From Cryptomeria japonica (lineage: Eukaryota > Streptophyta > Pinopsida > Cupressales > Cupressaceae), in NCBI RefSeq assembly GCF_030272615.1, contig NC_081410.1, forward strand, positions 504,670,942 to 504,734,941: a stretch of 64,000 bases of DNA, read 5' to 3'. The notes under the pieces are model-generated. The model worked only from the letters and a program-made list of their open reading frames with translations, was not told where the DNA came from and searched no databases. Positions 1-10,739 of this stretch are shown here, one piece after another; within the stretch, counting starts at the first letter, position 1, and each line of letters starts with the position of its first letter. The position numbers and the translations under genes are program-made.

Positions 1-379
1 TTTCATTTGGAGGAGGAGGTGGTGGGCTACCTCGAGGAATGTTATATCTGATGGGATCTCTACCTCTTTCCTCTTCATGGTGACTTTGTCTTTCTGATGC
101 TTGTCTTAATTGGGCAAGATCAAAGTCAGAGGGGAGTTTTGCTCCTTCTTGAGCGAGTCTTAAGAAGTGAGCATCCGCATTGCTCCTGAGTATTTCGTCA
201 AAAAGCCTGTTAAAGAGAGGGTTATGCTGAGCCCTTTCTATTGTTGTAGGAGTGGGAGTACTTGGGTTTTCGTCATCTGCATTTCCTCCAAGTGCTTCTT
301 GAAATTCATTGAGATTTTCCTCTTCTTCTTCTTCCCTTTCTATTTCTCGTTGCCTTGACTGTGATCGGGTTTGAGCCAT
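1..379 (-). CDS. gag: Gag N-terminus of LTR element L (runs off left edge)
   Basis: An open frame starts at an ATG whose first base is 379 on the minus strand and reads without a stop to the window edge (126 codons). It begins MAQTRSQSRQR, continues with an acidic E-rich stretch, a T/P-rich linker, a segment HNPLFNRLFDEILRSNADAH, and ends in a proline run. The capsid core lies outside the window. The position fits gag: it is downstream of a tRNA-Trp primer site (3077-3096) and a long LTR in the same orientation. Highly charged N-termini of this sort are common in gag of the Tat/Ogre group. The frame is intact as far as it is visible, unlike the other retroelement genes here. Identification as gag rests mainly on context, because no capsid or zinc-knuckle motif is in view. 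Confidence 0.65.
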   Translation of the reverse strand, partial: MAQTRSQSRQREIEREEEEEENLNEFQEALGGNADDENPSTPTPTTIERAQHNPLFNRLFDEILRSNADAHFLRLAQEGAKLPSDFDLAQLRQASERQSHHEEERGRDPIRYNIPRGSPPPPPPNE

Positions 380-3076
380 TTTGCTTGCAAGTTGTTGTTG
401 AAGTTGTGTGAAAATAATGATGAGTTTTTTATGAAATGAAAGGTTGATGGTTGGTGAATTGTGTTGCACGTGGATCTCTAGCACTTTTAAGGTGGATGTA
501 ACCAAAATTCCTTCTTTGAATTGCTTGTTTGTTTGATAAGTTTTGATGTGATAAGGTGTAGAGAAATCTGAGATGTGTTACAGATTTAACTACCTAGTAA
601 TGAGAGGATTCACTCATGAACTAGTTTTAACCTGCGTAGATGTGTCTCTTAGGATGAGCTTATCCTAGATGTAGAAACAATCTAAAAAGTGATGTGATGT
701 GTTTGATTTCAAGCAATATCTAAAAGAGAACTTGGGACAAGAACCTCTTAATGTTTTGAGAGTTGGGATGGATTGATGATGAAGTGATGATGTATGAGTG
801 AGATGATGGATGAAAATGTTTTCAACTTCAATAAAAACTTTGTGTTACAAATGGGACAAACTCTACCTCTTCCCTTTCGGGTGTTGGTGGTATTTCTCGA
901 GCTGTGTTGTATGTGATACAGACGTTTGGGAAGAAGTTGGGATTAATCTTTCCTCCTTGATTTTTGCGATAACTCAGAGCTCTATATTGCATAAAAGCTC
1001 TTCGGTTCAATGATTCTGAATCAAATTCGTTTGTTTTTCCTTGAAGGTATAGACACATACGATGTAGAAAGACTCAATGGGAAACAAAGATCTGTCGAAT
1101 GATATAGAAGAATTTCCTTTTTTTGATCAAAGCCTTTGAGCTTAATGGTCTTCTTTTCAAGTTGATATTATGATGACACTTCTTCTTTTGCAAGATGTGA
1201 AGAATGGTCATAAAGTTTTTGACTCTTTGTTTGCACTTTGTTTTTAGTTGCTTTGACAGATGTTTGGTTGGATGAATACTTTGTTTGTGGGAAGTGATTT
1301 TCTGATTTTTCTTTGACAAGAAAACAAAGCAAGCACACAAACACAAGAATGTTGCCTCCAAAGGCACAAATTAGTGTGGGTCTAGATCAACCCAATCTTT
1401 GGACTTGTATATGACCCTTCCTTTAGATGTATTTTAAGGTGTATTTCCAAAGCCTGAAGTTGGCTCAATTTGTACTTGGTCTTTAAAACGAACACATTTC
1501 AAACACTTTTTATCCCTAAGGTCAAATGGCCAGTTGTGATAAATTTAGCCCACATCTTGATATTTCTTCGACTTTGGTACTACATACCTTATGAATCCCG
1601 CCGTGGTAGGTAAAGATGTGATATACTAAGTCTTGCACGAGCATAACAAATAGATGATCCCTATGATGGGGGAGTCACCACTTTTATCAAGCCACAAGTG
1701 ACTTTTCAAAAAGCTATGTTTCTACTCAAGGAAATATGTATGGTGAGTATCTTGGGAGCAAAACCATCTATGCTCTTGCACTAAATTATATCGCAAATAT
1801 CCTCAATCAATAGAATGGGTGGGCTACTACTAAAAGGTGTTTAGTCATGTTCGATGTTTTTTGGACATAAGTTCATTCTGCAGTGACTCACTTAAGAGCC
1901 TTGTAACTGGTGGTGGGGCCCATTTGTCCTTTCGGCCAGTTACACTGTAGGAATAGCTATACCCAAGGCTACAGCTTTCGCTCTCACCTGATTTCTATAG
2001 CGGCTCGAAGGATTTACCGCTCGAGGTCATTCCCAAGAGTATCGATCCCTTGGCAGGCCTCTCTTAAAAAGATAAAATTTTGAGTGTTACTAACACTTTT
2101 CTCTTGCACCTAGGACCACGAAAGCCAAGGGAGAGGATAGTGTGTGTTAGAAGTAGGACCACTCGACCAACTCTTTACACAAGTGTGCCAAGCATGAAAA
2201 ACACTTGTTCTTTTTAATCTGTCTTTGCAATGTGATCTAACTATTTGGAGATGTTGCTCCAACAGTCATGGTGTTTTTTTTTTAACTTCAAAGGCAAAAT
2301 ATTTTGTAAACTAGGAACTTTGAAATCCTAGTCAACTGAATTGAAAACACGTCTTGCTTGAAGTAAAATTGTTTTTGAGCTTGAAGGAAAAATGGCTTGT
2401 TCTTTTTAGATTGCCCCAAAACAAAGTGTTGATTGTAAATTTCTTTTAAGTTGATGCAAGAAAATAAATTTTGTTTTGTTGATTTTAAGCACCAAAACAA
2501 AGTTTGTTTCCTAACTTGCAAGAAATAAAGTTGTTTTGTATAAGTTTGTGGTTCTTTTTACCTTGGAACAATGAAATTCTTTTTAAGAGCCCCAAACAAA
2601 TGTGTGATTCTTTTTTTAAAAGCCCAAATTTGAAATGTGAAGTTAATTTTAAACCAAAATAAAAAGTGAATTCATTTTTTTTAAACCAACTTCAAAAACA
2701 AGTTAGTAAGAAATATAAATCTACTTTTTAATCTAATTTAAATCTGCACAAAAGAGAAAAATAGTTAGTAAAATCCGCCTATTTGGTGGGCTTCTACAAG
2801 CCTAATTTTTTTAATTTTATTTTTTTGGGTTACAAGGTGATTTGTACAACGTTCTGTTACAATAGCGCTAGTCTGCGTTTGAACCGAGGCGCTATTTAAT
2901 AGAAACGCACTAAAAGAAAGGGAAAGACAAGAGAAGGCAAAAGCACTGAAATAGGGTGAATAGCGCCAGAATAATGTCAAACACACCAAAACAGTGTCAA
3001 AAACGCAACCTGTGTGACACTTTCAACGTTCAAACATGTTATTGGTTAAGAAAAAAGTTGATCTTTTTGGTGTTTG
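380..3076 (-). other. Long untranslated leader of element L
   Basis: About 2.7 kb separate primer site and gag. Short open frames occur on both strands but none has recognisable protein features. Close to the primer site (2860-2970) the palindrome AGCGCT and its neighbours recur: AATAGCG at 2863 and CGCTATT at 2891 form a 7-bp stem, and a further AATAGCGCC lies at 2962. The middle (2280-2760) is strongly T-rich on the plus strand. Long leaders are typical of Tat/Ogre elements. I see no gene here. Confidence 0.45.
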
Positions 3077-3096
3077 GATTCACATCAGGTTCACCA
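3077..3096 (-). promoter_or_regulatory. Primer binding site of element L (tRNA-Trp)
   Basis: On the minus strand the 20-mer TGGTGAACCTGATGTGAATC matches the complement of the 3' end of plant nuclear tRNA-Trp, as I recall it, with two mismatches. It starts two bases inside the LTR end (…GCATCA), the usual spacing. Confidence 0.7.
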
Positions 3097-3098
3097 AA

Positions 3099-5247
3099 TG
3101 ATGCTCTGCAAAAAGGATTAGAAAATCTGTTTGATGACAACACACACAAGAGCACAAGAAACAAACATTAGTGTTAGCAACAAAAGATTATCCTAAACAG
3201 GCATATCAAGAGAGATATTAAGCATGAAATAGAAAGCATATAAACATAGAATAAAATAGCTAATCAAGATGCTCATAGTTGCTCCTCCCTTGTTCCTCTC
3301 CTCTCCAAGTCCCAAATGAGTGTAGCTCTCAGCTTTTAGCACTAGCCATGGATGCCATATGGAGATTCAAGATAGTTGAATATGATAAGCAAATGCTATG
3401 CAAGTGTAGATAGTGATGCTATGAGAAAGCTCTATGCTAATGCCAGTATAACAACAATACTCTAATGCTTCCTTTTTTTTGCTTGAGGAGAAGGGTTCTA
3501 TTTATAGAAGAAATGGGGAAATGAAGGGTTAAGATTGAATGGTTTAATCAAGGGCCAAGTTTGAAAGTTGGGGATCCGTGTGCACAATTGGCACCAATAA
3601 AATGGTGACAAGTGTCAACATAGGATTGGGTTGAGAGAAGAGGTTGGAGGCATTAAAGGCCTGAGAAGACCTCATGGTTATCTAGAGGCTAAGGGTCAAG
3701 TCCAAATTAAGATTACCCACTGGATTAAGAGTTAATCCAAGGATAAACCTTTGTGCAAATGTTTAAGAGATAATCATGGTCAAAGCATTAATGGCCTGAT
3801 GAGACCTTTGGGTTGGGTAGAGGTTGAGTCAAAACAAATGTTTTAACCATGTGGGAGGGTTTGAGGTAACCATTAATGGTTATTGGAGACTTTGGGGATT
3901 AAGTGGTTGAAGGTTGAAAGCCTTCAATGGTTATCAAAGACTTTGAGCCATTTAGTGGTTGAAGGTTGAAAGCCTTTAATGGTTATCAAAGACTTTGAGG
4001 GTTTGAGAAGTGACTTCCCTTTTGCTTAGGAATGTGACAAAGTTTAGAGAAGGGGTTAGGTTATTTAGAAGTGATTAGAAAATTCTAGAAGGGGTTTAGG
4101 CATGCAAGTGGATTTTGTAGGAAAATGCAAGTGGGGGAAATTTTGGTATTTTCAATTAAAATAAAATTATTTATTTCAATTAAATGGTGTAATTTGCATT
4201 TGGATAAATATTCAAATAAATATTAATCTATTTAAATGAGAAAAAGAAAGATAAAGCATTAAAATGCTTGAAGACTTTGAGGGAAACCATCAAAGGCTTG
4301 AAGACTTTAAGGAAAACCATTAAAGTCTTAAGAAGACTTTAGAAGGAAGCCATCAAGTTTGAAAACTTTAAAGCCATCAAGTTTGAAAACTTTAAAGCCA
4401 TCAAGTTTTGAAGACTTTAAGGGAAACCATTAAAGGTTTCAAGTGGGTGAGGATAAATAGGATTTTAAATAAATAATTTATTTAAAATAGTTGTGCAACT
4501 TGCATTTGTAGGAAAATGCAAGTGGGTGGAGGATAAAGGTGATTTAAATAAATGATTTATTTAAAATAGTTGTGCAACTTGCCTTTGTAGGAAAATACAA
4601 GTGGGTGGAGGATAAAGGTGATTTAAATAAATGTTAATTTATTTAAATGTGAGAGGTGGGATTTTGGGGGATTTAAATAAATATTAATTTATTTAAATGT
4701 GAGAGAAGATTTAATTAAATAAATATGATTTATTTATTTAATTAATGGTCTGAATTTGGTTAAGTTAATTAAATCAAATAAATTGAATAATTTATTTAAT
4801 TAATAGGAGAAGAGGGTTAAGATGAATTAATTAAATATTAATTTAATTCATTCATTAATTGATGGTTAAATAATCAAATAAATACTAAGTATTCATTTAA
4901 TTAAGTGGACAGATTTATGTGACTACATAAATTAATTAATTTAATTTTTTAATTCTTAAATTTAATTATTTTTTCTCTTAATTCTATATTAAAAATAAAA
5001 ATATGATATTCTTTTTTAATGTATCAAACCTTGAAATCAACAAATTGGAGTCTTGATATTTCAACTTAAGTTTAAATGAGTGACTGCACTTAAATTAAGT
5101 TAATTAATTTAGTTTTAGTTATTTAATTCCATTTCATTTTATTTTAGTTATTTAATTTAATTTCATTGACACTCACAAGAATGTCAAATTAAATGTCTTT
5201 AGTTTTTATTAACATGCGTTTTAACATCCCTATGTCAGTGTAATACA
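3099..5247 (-). repeat. LTR of element L with internal minisatellites
   Basis: The 3' end (3099) is fixed by the adjacent primer site; the 5' edge is estimated. The LTR holds several tandem repeats. Two copies of about 54 bp lie at roughly 3897-4005 (core GGTTGAAGGTTGAAAGCC). Short repeats with core CATCAAGTTTGAAAAC / AAGACTTTAAGG lie at about 4255-4440. Units of about 85 bp with TTGTGCAACTTGC and GTAGGAAAATGCAAGTGGG lie at 4440-4720. The outer 500 bp are very A/T-rich (TTAATTAAAT runs). Confidence 0.55.
4440..4720. repeat. Tandem repeat of about 85 bp inside LTR L
   Basis: About three imperfect copies of a unit containing GGAGGATAAAGGTGATTTAA, ATTTATTTAAAATAG and TTGTGCAACTTGC. The third copy diverges into ATTTAAATAAATATTAATTT runs. 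Confidence 0.7.
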
Positions 5248-5298
5248 CCTCTCACCGTAATAATATAAATGATTAATATAATGTATTATAAATCAATA

Positions 5299-7458
5299 TC
5301 TTCCTTAACCAAATAAGAACCTGAATTAGCTTTCATCCAGATCAGCTCATCTTCCAAATCGCGAAAAAAAAAGGAATCTCCTACTCAATTCCGACACATA
5401 AGCCAGTTTAATCTCTTGATCCATAGGAATAGAATCAGTGGACTTCCATTAAGCCACCAAATATGGACCAGAAGCGTCAAGATAGAAGTAATCAGCAACA
5501 TTTATTCCCCACAAAGATTTTAAAATAGGCATTAGAGGGGACCAATACCGAATACTAGTCATAGAAACATGGTCATTCCAAACTTCCTCCCAATTCTTGG
5601 CTTTTCTACCATTGTGTACTACCCAAGACAAATGTGGGTGAATAACAGATCTGGACTTAACCATGAAGTTCCAAATAGATGATCCCTGGGGAAGGGAAGA
5701 AGCAATGAATATCCTCTCCCTACATCTATTCCCCAAGTACTTTGCAAACATGATGGATGCCCACTTGGAGGAGGGCTCTTTATACAATTTCCAAATCAAT
5801 TTTTCTCCCAATTCTCTATTTTATTTGTCAGGATCCCTAATACCAGCGCCCGCCCCCCCCCATATCTTTGGGGAGACAGACTTTATCCCAAGCTAATAAT
5901 GAGATTTTTGTCTTACCCCCCTATTGTCATTCCACAAGAAGGACCTCAGGATGGACTATAACTAGACTATTGATTTATTAGGGGCTTTCAAGATGGGCAT
6001 TAAGTAAATAAGGGCTTCATTCAACACCGATTTAATTAATAAAATTTTACCCAAGAGAGTAAGCTATTTATGATTCCAAGACAAAATTCTAGTTGACACA
6101 GAAGAAACAACCCTATTCCAGAAGTTATGTTTATCAAAACCTGCAAAGAAGGGGATACCAAGATACTTACAAGGAGAAACCCCAACTTCATAACCCCAAA
6201 ACTGAACTAATTTGTTTTGAACTAAAGGAGAAACATTAAGAAAGAAAATCTTAGACTTACCACTATTGACCTTTTGGCTCGAAAAAGAAGAATGCTCGGG
6301 AATAATTTGTTTTATGACCTTAGCCTCATCCATAGAAGCATAAGCAAAAAGAAGGGTATCATCAGCAAACAAGCAATGAGAGTGAGGCACTGGGATGTTG
6401 GGGATTTTAATCCCTTTCCACAAGCCAAAATATCTAGTAGAATGAATTGCTCTACTAAGAGCCTCAACCATGATAATAAATAGAAAAGGTGACAAAGGAT
6501 CCCCTTGCCTAACTCCTAGGGAGGAAGAAAAGAAACCACATGGTGAACCATTCAAAATCATTGAGAACCTGGCTGAGGAGATACATGCATGAATCCACTT
6601 AACCCACTTTCTCCCAAATCCATTTTTTTCTTAAATTGTCATTAAAGACTCTCAATTCAGTCTATCATAAGCCTTCATCATGTCCAGTTTGAGTATCATA
6701 GACGAAATTTTTAGAGTAGAAATGGAGTGTAGAACCTCATGGGCCACAATAGCACCTTTTGATGTCTCTCTCCGAGGGACAAAGCCACCCTAGTTAGTAG
6801 ATATAATTTTAGGTATGAGTTTGGAGAGTCTAAGTGATATTGCCTTGGTGAAAATCTTAAATAACGTATTGCACAAGGCATTTGTGCAAAATTCAGCAAA
6901 AGATTTAGGGCTTTCAACATTGGGAATGATTACAATAAGAGTGGCATTCAATTCCTTGAGGATAGACCTATTCTCCCTAGACTCCTCCAAAACTAGAAGA
7001 ACATTATTTCCAACAAATTCCCAACATTTCTGAAAAAATTAAGCAGTAAATCCATCAAGGCCCGAACCCTTTTCCAAAGTCATAGAAAATACAACATCTT
7101 TCAATTCCTAAATAGAGAAGGGAGCCATTAACATGTTATTATCTTCTTTTGAAATGAGAGGAGGGATTGAACTAATGAAACTATCATCTAAGCTAACAGG
7201 TTCAGTCGAAAGCAAAGATTTGAAAAACTTAACAGCCTCTAGTGCAATAGCCTTCTCATCTACCATCAAGGATCCATTTGAATCCTGAATACAGGAGATT
7301 CTATTCCTTTGCCTTCTCAATTTAGTGGAAGAATGGAAAAATTTAGTGTGCCTGTCACCCTTAGCTAGCCACAAGTCCCTCGACTTTTGTCTCCAATATG
7401 ATTCTTCTTGAGCAAGAATTTCCTCAAGATGCCCTTGAAGAGATTTATGTTTATTTAA
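5299..7458 (-). mobile_element. LINE (L1-type) fragment, 5'-truncated, degenerate
   Basis: Read on the minus strand, conceptual pieces of one ORF2 follow in order. Near 7458-7108 is a pre-RT segment (LAKGDRHTKFFHSSTKLRR). At 6990-6711 is RT block 1 (LNATLIVIIP, LFKIFTKAISLRLSKLIPK, LSLGERH). At 6561-6064 is the RT core with GVRQGDPLSPFLFI and FADDTLLFA. At 5811-5449 is the post-RT region (KLIWKLYKEPSSKWASIMFAKYLG, LPQGSSIWNF). Endonuclease and ORF1 are missing, the usual outcome of incomplete reverse transcription. Several frameshifts and stops separate the pieces, so it is dead. The 3' end is close to LTR L and no poly-A tail is clear. Confidence 0.85.
6064..6561 (-). pseudogene. LINE reverse transcriptase core, broken
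   Basis: A 165-codon open piece covering the RT palm. It shows SSSLGVRQGDPLSPFLFIIM (template-binding block), the catalytic FADDTLLF box (FADD form usual in plant LINEs) and SPCKYLGIPFF after the palm. The upstream RT block is in another frame at 6711-6990 and the downstream domain at 5449-5811, so the protein cannot be made as one chain. It belongs to the truncated LINE. Confidence 0.85.
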
Positions 7459-8355
7459 GTGATTGAATACATTCCATTACTCATAACTACATCATACAAT
7501 TCTTCAATTTCACTTTGAATTCTAACTTTTTCTGCAAAGATATAATAATATATTCTCTATCTTCTTTTATATATAGAATATAATAATACAGTATAACATA
7601 ATCATATATAAATATAATATAATCATTTATAAATATAACATAATCATTTCTAAATATGACATAAAATAATATAAAAAATATCAAAATGAATATAATCATT
7701 TAAATAAATATAAAATAAAAATATTATCATTTATGAATATGATATATAAAATAAAATAAAAACAAAATGAATATAAATATAATTGTTTATAATATAATAT
7801 AAATATAATCATTTGTTAAATATAATATACGCTAAAAATCTTTTTGTAATATGATAGATAAAGTAAAATTAAAAATAATATCAAAATAAATATAAGCATT
7901 AATAATATAATAAAAATATAACCATTTTATAAATATAAAATAAAATAATTATCATCTATAAATATGATATATAAAATATAATAAAATAAAAGATAAAACA
8001 TCAAAATAAATATATTTTTTAAGTGATGGGTGGAGAGCGATTTCAAAAAATAGTGTTGGGCGAGAGAGATTTAAAAAAAAAATTGTGTAGCAAGTTATTG
8101 TTAAATGTAGCAGTTGTTGTTTTCTTGTCATTGAAAATTCAACATGTTGGCGGATACTTTTTGTATGTCACATGTCATTTTGTATGGTGAAATTTATGTC
8201 ATAAGATGTTAGGCATGTCATTTTCGATGGAGAATAGTCATGTCCTTGAAATGCCCCAACATATTTTTTTCTTTTTTTAGAGTCAATGTTTCAATTATCC
8301 CTATTTTCTAGTACTTATTTAGCAATTCTTTGAGGTTTGATCCCCAATAGCTTAT
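7459..8355. other. AT-rich stretch without genes
   Basis: From 7490 to 8010 the sequence is a degenerate array of ATAATCATTTATAAATATAA-like words, probably an old expanded simple repeat. From 8010 to 8355 I see only unremarkable sequence, the insertion site of element A. No coding potential on either strand. Confidence 0.6.
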
Positions 8356-8360
8356 ACTAT
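8356..8360. repeat. Target site duplication of A, left copy (ACTAT)
   Basis: Identical to 16150-16154 immediately after the 3' LTR. Confidence 0.9.
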
Positions 8361-9567
8361 TGTATCGTCCTAAAATTGCGACACTTGCAATTTCGACTGC
8401 ATTTCGGTCTTCACGATGGCGACGCAACACGCAACCTGAATGGAGACCCTGAAACTTGCTCACGACACTGAAAACTGCATTTTTCAAGCACCCTGGCCTG
8501 AACCTCCTTGCACCCTGCTGTCCCGGGAGGTGGGACCAGAGCGCCCAGCGCCCTGGTCCCTGGGTCCTATTTTGGGCCCGGTCTCCTAAGGAGATTGCGG
8601 GTCTTTTTGTTTGCAATTTGGAAATTACATTTCTTGGTCGGCCTAAGGTCGAGAAAATCAGTCTATCAGCCCTAATTGACAAGTATATAAACTACATTTT
8701 TCTCTCTCATTTGGAGATAACACATACATGACGGAAAAAGCGTGGAAACTATATTCAAGCGTTCAAGCATTCAAGCATTCAAGCATTCCTTCTAAGTCTC
8801 CATTCAAGGCTAAGTGTTGCATTCAAGACAAGGATTCAACCATTGAAGAGGAGATCACTTACTACATGCTACATACAACATACTACAACAACATACAACA
8901 TCTATACCTTCGCACATAAGGATAAAAACATCCTTAGAACAAGGTATTAGTACTTGTTTTACAGTCATTTACATTTACAGCTCTTGCTCATTTCTTGGTT
9001 AATTCCAAAACCGGGGTTTGACCTAAAGGCAAACCCCTAATCCCTAATCCCCCAATCGTCTTCGCTTTTCTATGTGTAGGTTGCAGGTACGCGGCTGAAA
9101 TTGAAGATCTGGAATCCTTGTGCAGAGACGAACCGATCCCCCTTCGTTTAACGGATTTTTCGTAGGACTGTGGCGCCGAGCGCCATCGTCCCGACAACTT
9201 TTGCTCAAATTTGCAGGACAGCGCCGTATCGACATTTTACTGCTAATTCTAGGTCCGCAGCTTCATACTATATTCCTATCTCAGTTTATAAGCGAATCTT
9301 TGTCACTTTCTATGCATGCTTAGCTTAATTCTTCTATCAACATTCTTTACAAAAGAGGGTAGCCTTGCTTTCTTAACCCTTGAAACACATTTAGCATCCA
9401 ATCTTGCATTGCGTGGGATTGGATCTTGTGGGTTTCAACCCCTCTTTTGAATGTAAAGTCTCTCCCCTAAGTGAAAACCATCGAATCCTAGCGAACCTCC
9501 CTTCTCTCTCCTCGGAGTTGGAAGAGGGGAGAACAACTAGGGTTCGATCGCGATTTTCCGCTTTACA
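8361..9567 (+). repeat. 5' LTR of element A
   Basis: 1207 bp, TGTATCGTCC…CTTTACA. It contains one perfect-looking GC hairpin (8533-8559), a TATA box (TATATAA, 8684-8690), short ATTCAAGC repeats (8757-8790), a stem GGGGTTTG…CAAACCCC (9014-9038) and a second hairpin (about 9168-9193). It matches 14912-16149 at roughly 99 % by eye. Confidence 0.92.
8533..8559. repeat. GC hairpin, single copy in 5' LTR of A
   Basis: A 27-nt imperfect palindrome with arms GGACCAGAGC and GCCCTGGTCC around a GCCCAGC loop. The 3' LTR has two copies at the same place. Confidence 0.85.
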
Positions 9568-9570
9568 TTT

Positions 9571-9589
9571 TGGTGAACCCGACGTGAAC
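9571..9589 (+). promoter_or_regulatory. Primer binding site of A (tRNA-Trp)
   Basis: TGGTGAACCCGACGTGAAC starts three bases after the LTR end. Eighteen bases match the complement of the 3' end of plant tRNA-Trp as I recall it (…CACGTCGGGTTCACCA). Confidence 0.8.
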
Positions 9590-9934
9590 ATCCTTTCTGG
9601 TTTTTCATGCTTAGATCTGAAAAAATTGATTACATTTCCATGTTTGATCTTTTGCAAAATTTTAGAGGTGATTGCATAAAAACCCTAAATTTTCTTTTTA
9701 GTAATTGAATTTGCGAAATGTCTAAATGTTAATGCTTGTTTCAGATCTGCCCTTCTATTACAAATTATCAGTTCATATCTATGCTTTAATTTTGAAAATT
9801 AAGTGGTTAAGTGTCAAAACCCTAATTTTTGAAACCCTCTTGATTCAACCTTTGTCCGACAATTTCACTGATCAAAACATCTCCAAATCAGCTGTAACTT
9901 TGGATTCCGCAATAAAATCACAATATCTTTCATC

Positions 9935-10020
9935 CCTGAAAATTTGGAAAAAAGTTGCGAGGACCGTGGCGCCGAGCGCCATCGTCCCCGACATTTTTTC
10001 CGAAATTTCGGGAGCGATAT
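9935..10020. repeat. Inverted-repeat hairpin module, copy 1 in leader of A
   Basis: Outer arms CCTGAAAATTTGGAAAAAAG and CATTTTTTCCGAAATTTCGG are largely complementary. The inner palindrome runs GGACCGTGGCGC, CGA, GCGCCATCGTCC with one mismatch and one possible G-T pair. Confidence 0.7.
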
Positions 10021-10544
10021 CTTACTGTGTTTTTCTGCTAAAATTCAGAATTTTGGCTGATTTTATCAATTTTAACACCTTCAAAATTACAGTCAAAGTT
10101 GGTCTTGTGATTGCATGGATTAAGGCTTCTAAACATTTAAAAATCATTGAAATTGAAATTTTGTGTCAAAATTGTGTTCTTACTGTCCTAAATCTGAAAA
10201 GTGTGTTATCATTCATTAAAAATTTCAGTGCTTTATTCAAATTCTTGCAATTTGTGACTTTTGAAGTTAAGTGCTTAATTACAACAACTTTGATTTCCGC
10301 TTTCAAAATTGAATTTTGCGTGAAATTGAGTCAATTTTCAAATTTCAAAATTTGCATTGCTCTTGACATTCCCTCTAAAATCATAAAATTCAAAATATCA
10401 GTTTCCCTCTCTTTTTCAAAAATTCAAATTTTGCATTTTTCGACAATCTTGGTAGGGTTCAATTTCGAGATTGCAACTTTAATTTGGCCTATCTACAGAT
10501 CGTAAAATCACTCAATTTTTTCAGATTAGCTCTGAAATCATCAT

Positions 10545-10650
10545 ACCTTTCATCCCTGCAAATTTCGAAAAAAAGTTGCAAGGACCGTGTTGCACTCCGG
10601 GCGCCACGGTCCCGGACATTTTTTCCGAAATTTCGGGAGACTGTTGTGAT
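10545..10650. repeat. Inverted-repeat hairpin module, copy 2 in leader of A
   Basis: Same organisation as copy 1. The inner palindrome is rearranged, with GGACCGTG on the left and GGCGCCACGGTCC on the right. Confidence 0.7.
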
Positions 10651-10739
10651 TGCATTTAACAGCTTAAATCCAGAAGATTGGCTGATTTTACTGAAAATTG
10701 CTACCTCTAAATTCAAAATCTTCTCTCTCTTTCTAGTGC

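Larger units (their letters stand above)
1..5247 (-). mobile_element. LTR retrotransposon L, 5' part, Ty3/gypsy (Tat-like), minus strand
   Basis: Reading right to left: LTR (about 5247-3099), primer binding site (3096-3077), long leader (3076-380), then the start of gag (379-1). The primer site matches the same tRNA-Trp 3' end as elements A and B, so L belongs to the same wider family. The remaining internal region and the second LTR are left of the window. The outer LTR edge (5247) was placed by eye at a TGTA-type start like those of A and B and may be off by tens of bases; no second LTR or target duplication is available to confirm it. Confidence 0.6.
9590..10739 (+). other. Leader of A with two long inverted-repeat modules
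   Basis: Non-coding leader. An uninterrupted 259-codon frame at 9726-10505 is hydrophobic, low in complexity and lacks motifs, so I do not call it a gene. The leader holds two copies of a module of about 100 bp (9935-10020 and 10545-10650). Each copy has a left arm AAAATTTGGAAAAAAGTTG or similar, a central GC palindrome (GGACCGTGGCGCC…GGTCCC-like), and a right arm CATTTTTTCCGAAATTTCGG. The same module occurs in both LTRs of element B. Confidence 0.6.

Noticed and set aside
8308-8731. Frames on both strands in the 5' LTR of A
   Set aside because: Same reason: the LTR is non-coding and the frames cross the LTR border and the TATA box.
9726-10505. 259-codon open frame in the leader of A
   Set aside because: Hydrophobic, repetitive composition (K/I/L/F/S) arising from A/T-rich sequence, no motif, and it covers a hairpin module; it lies upstream of the real gag start.
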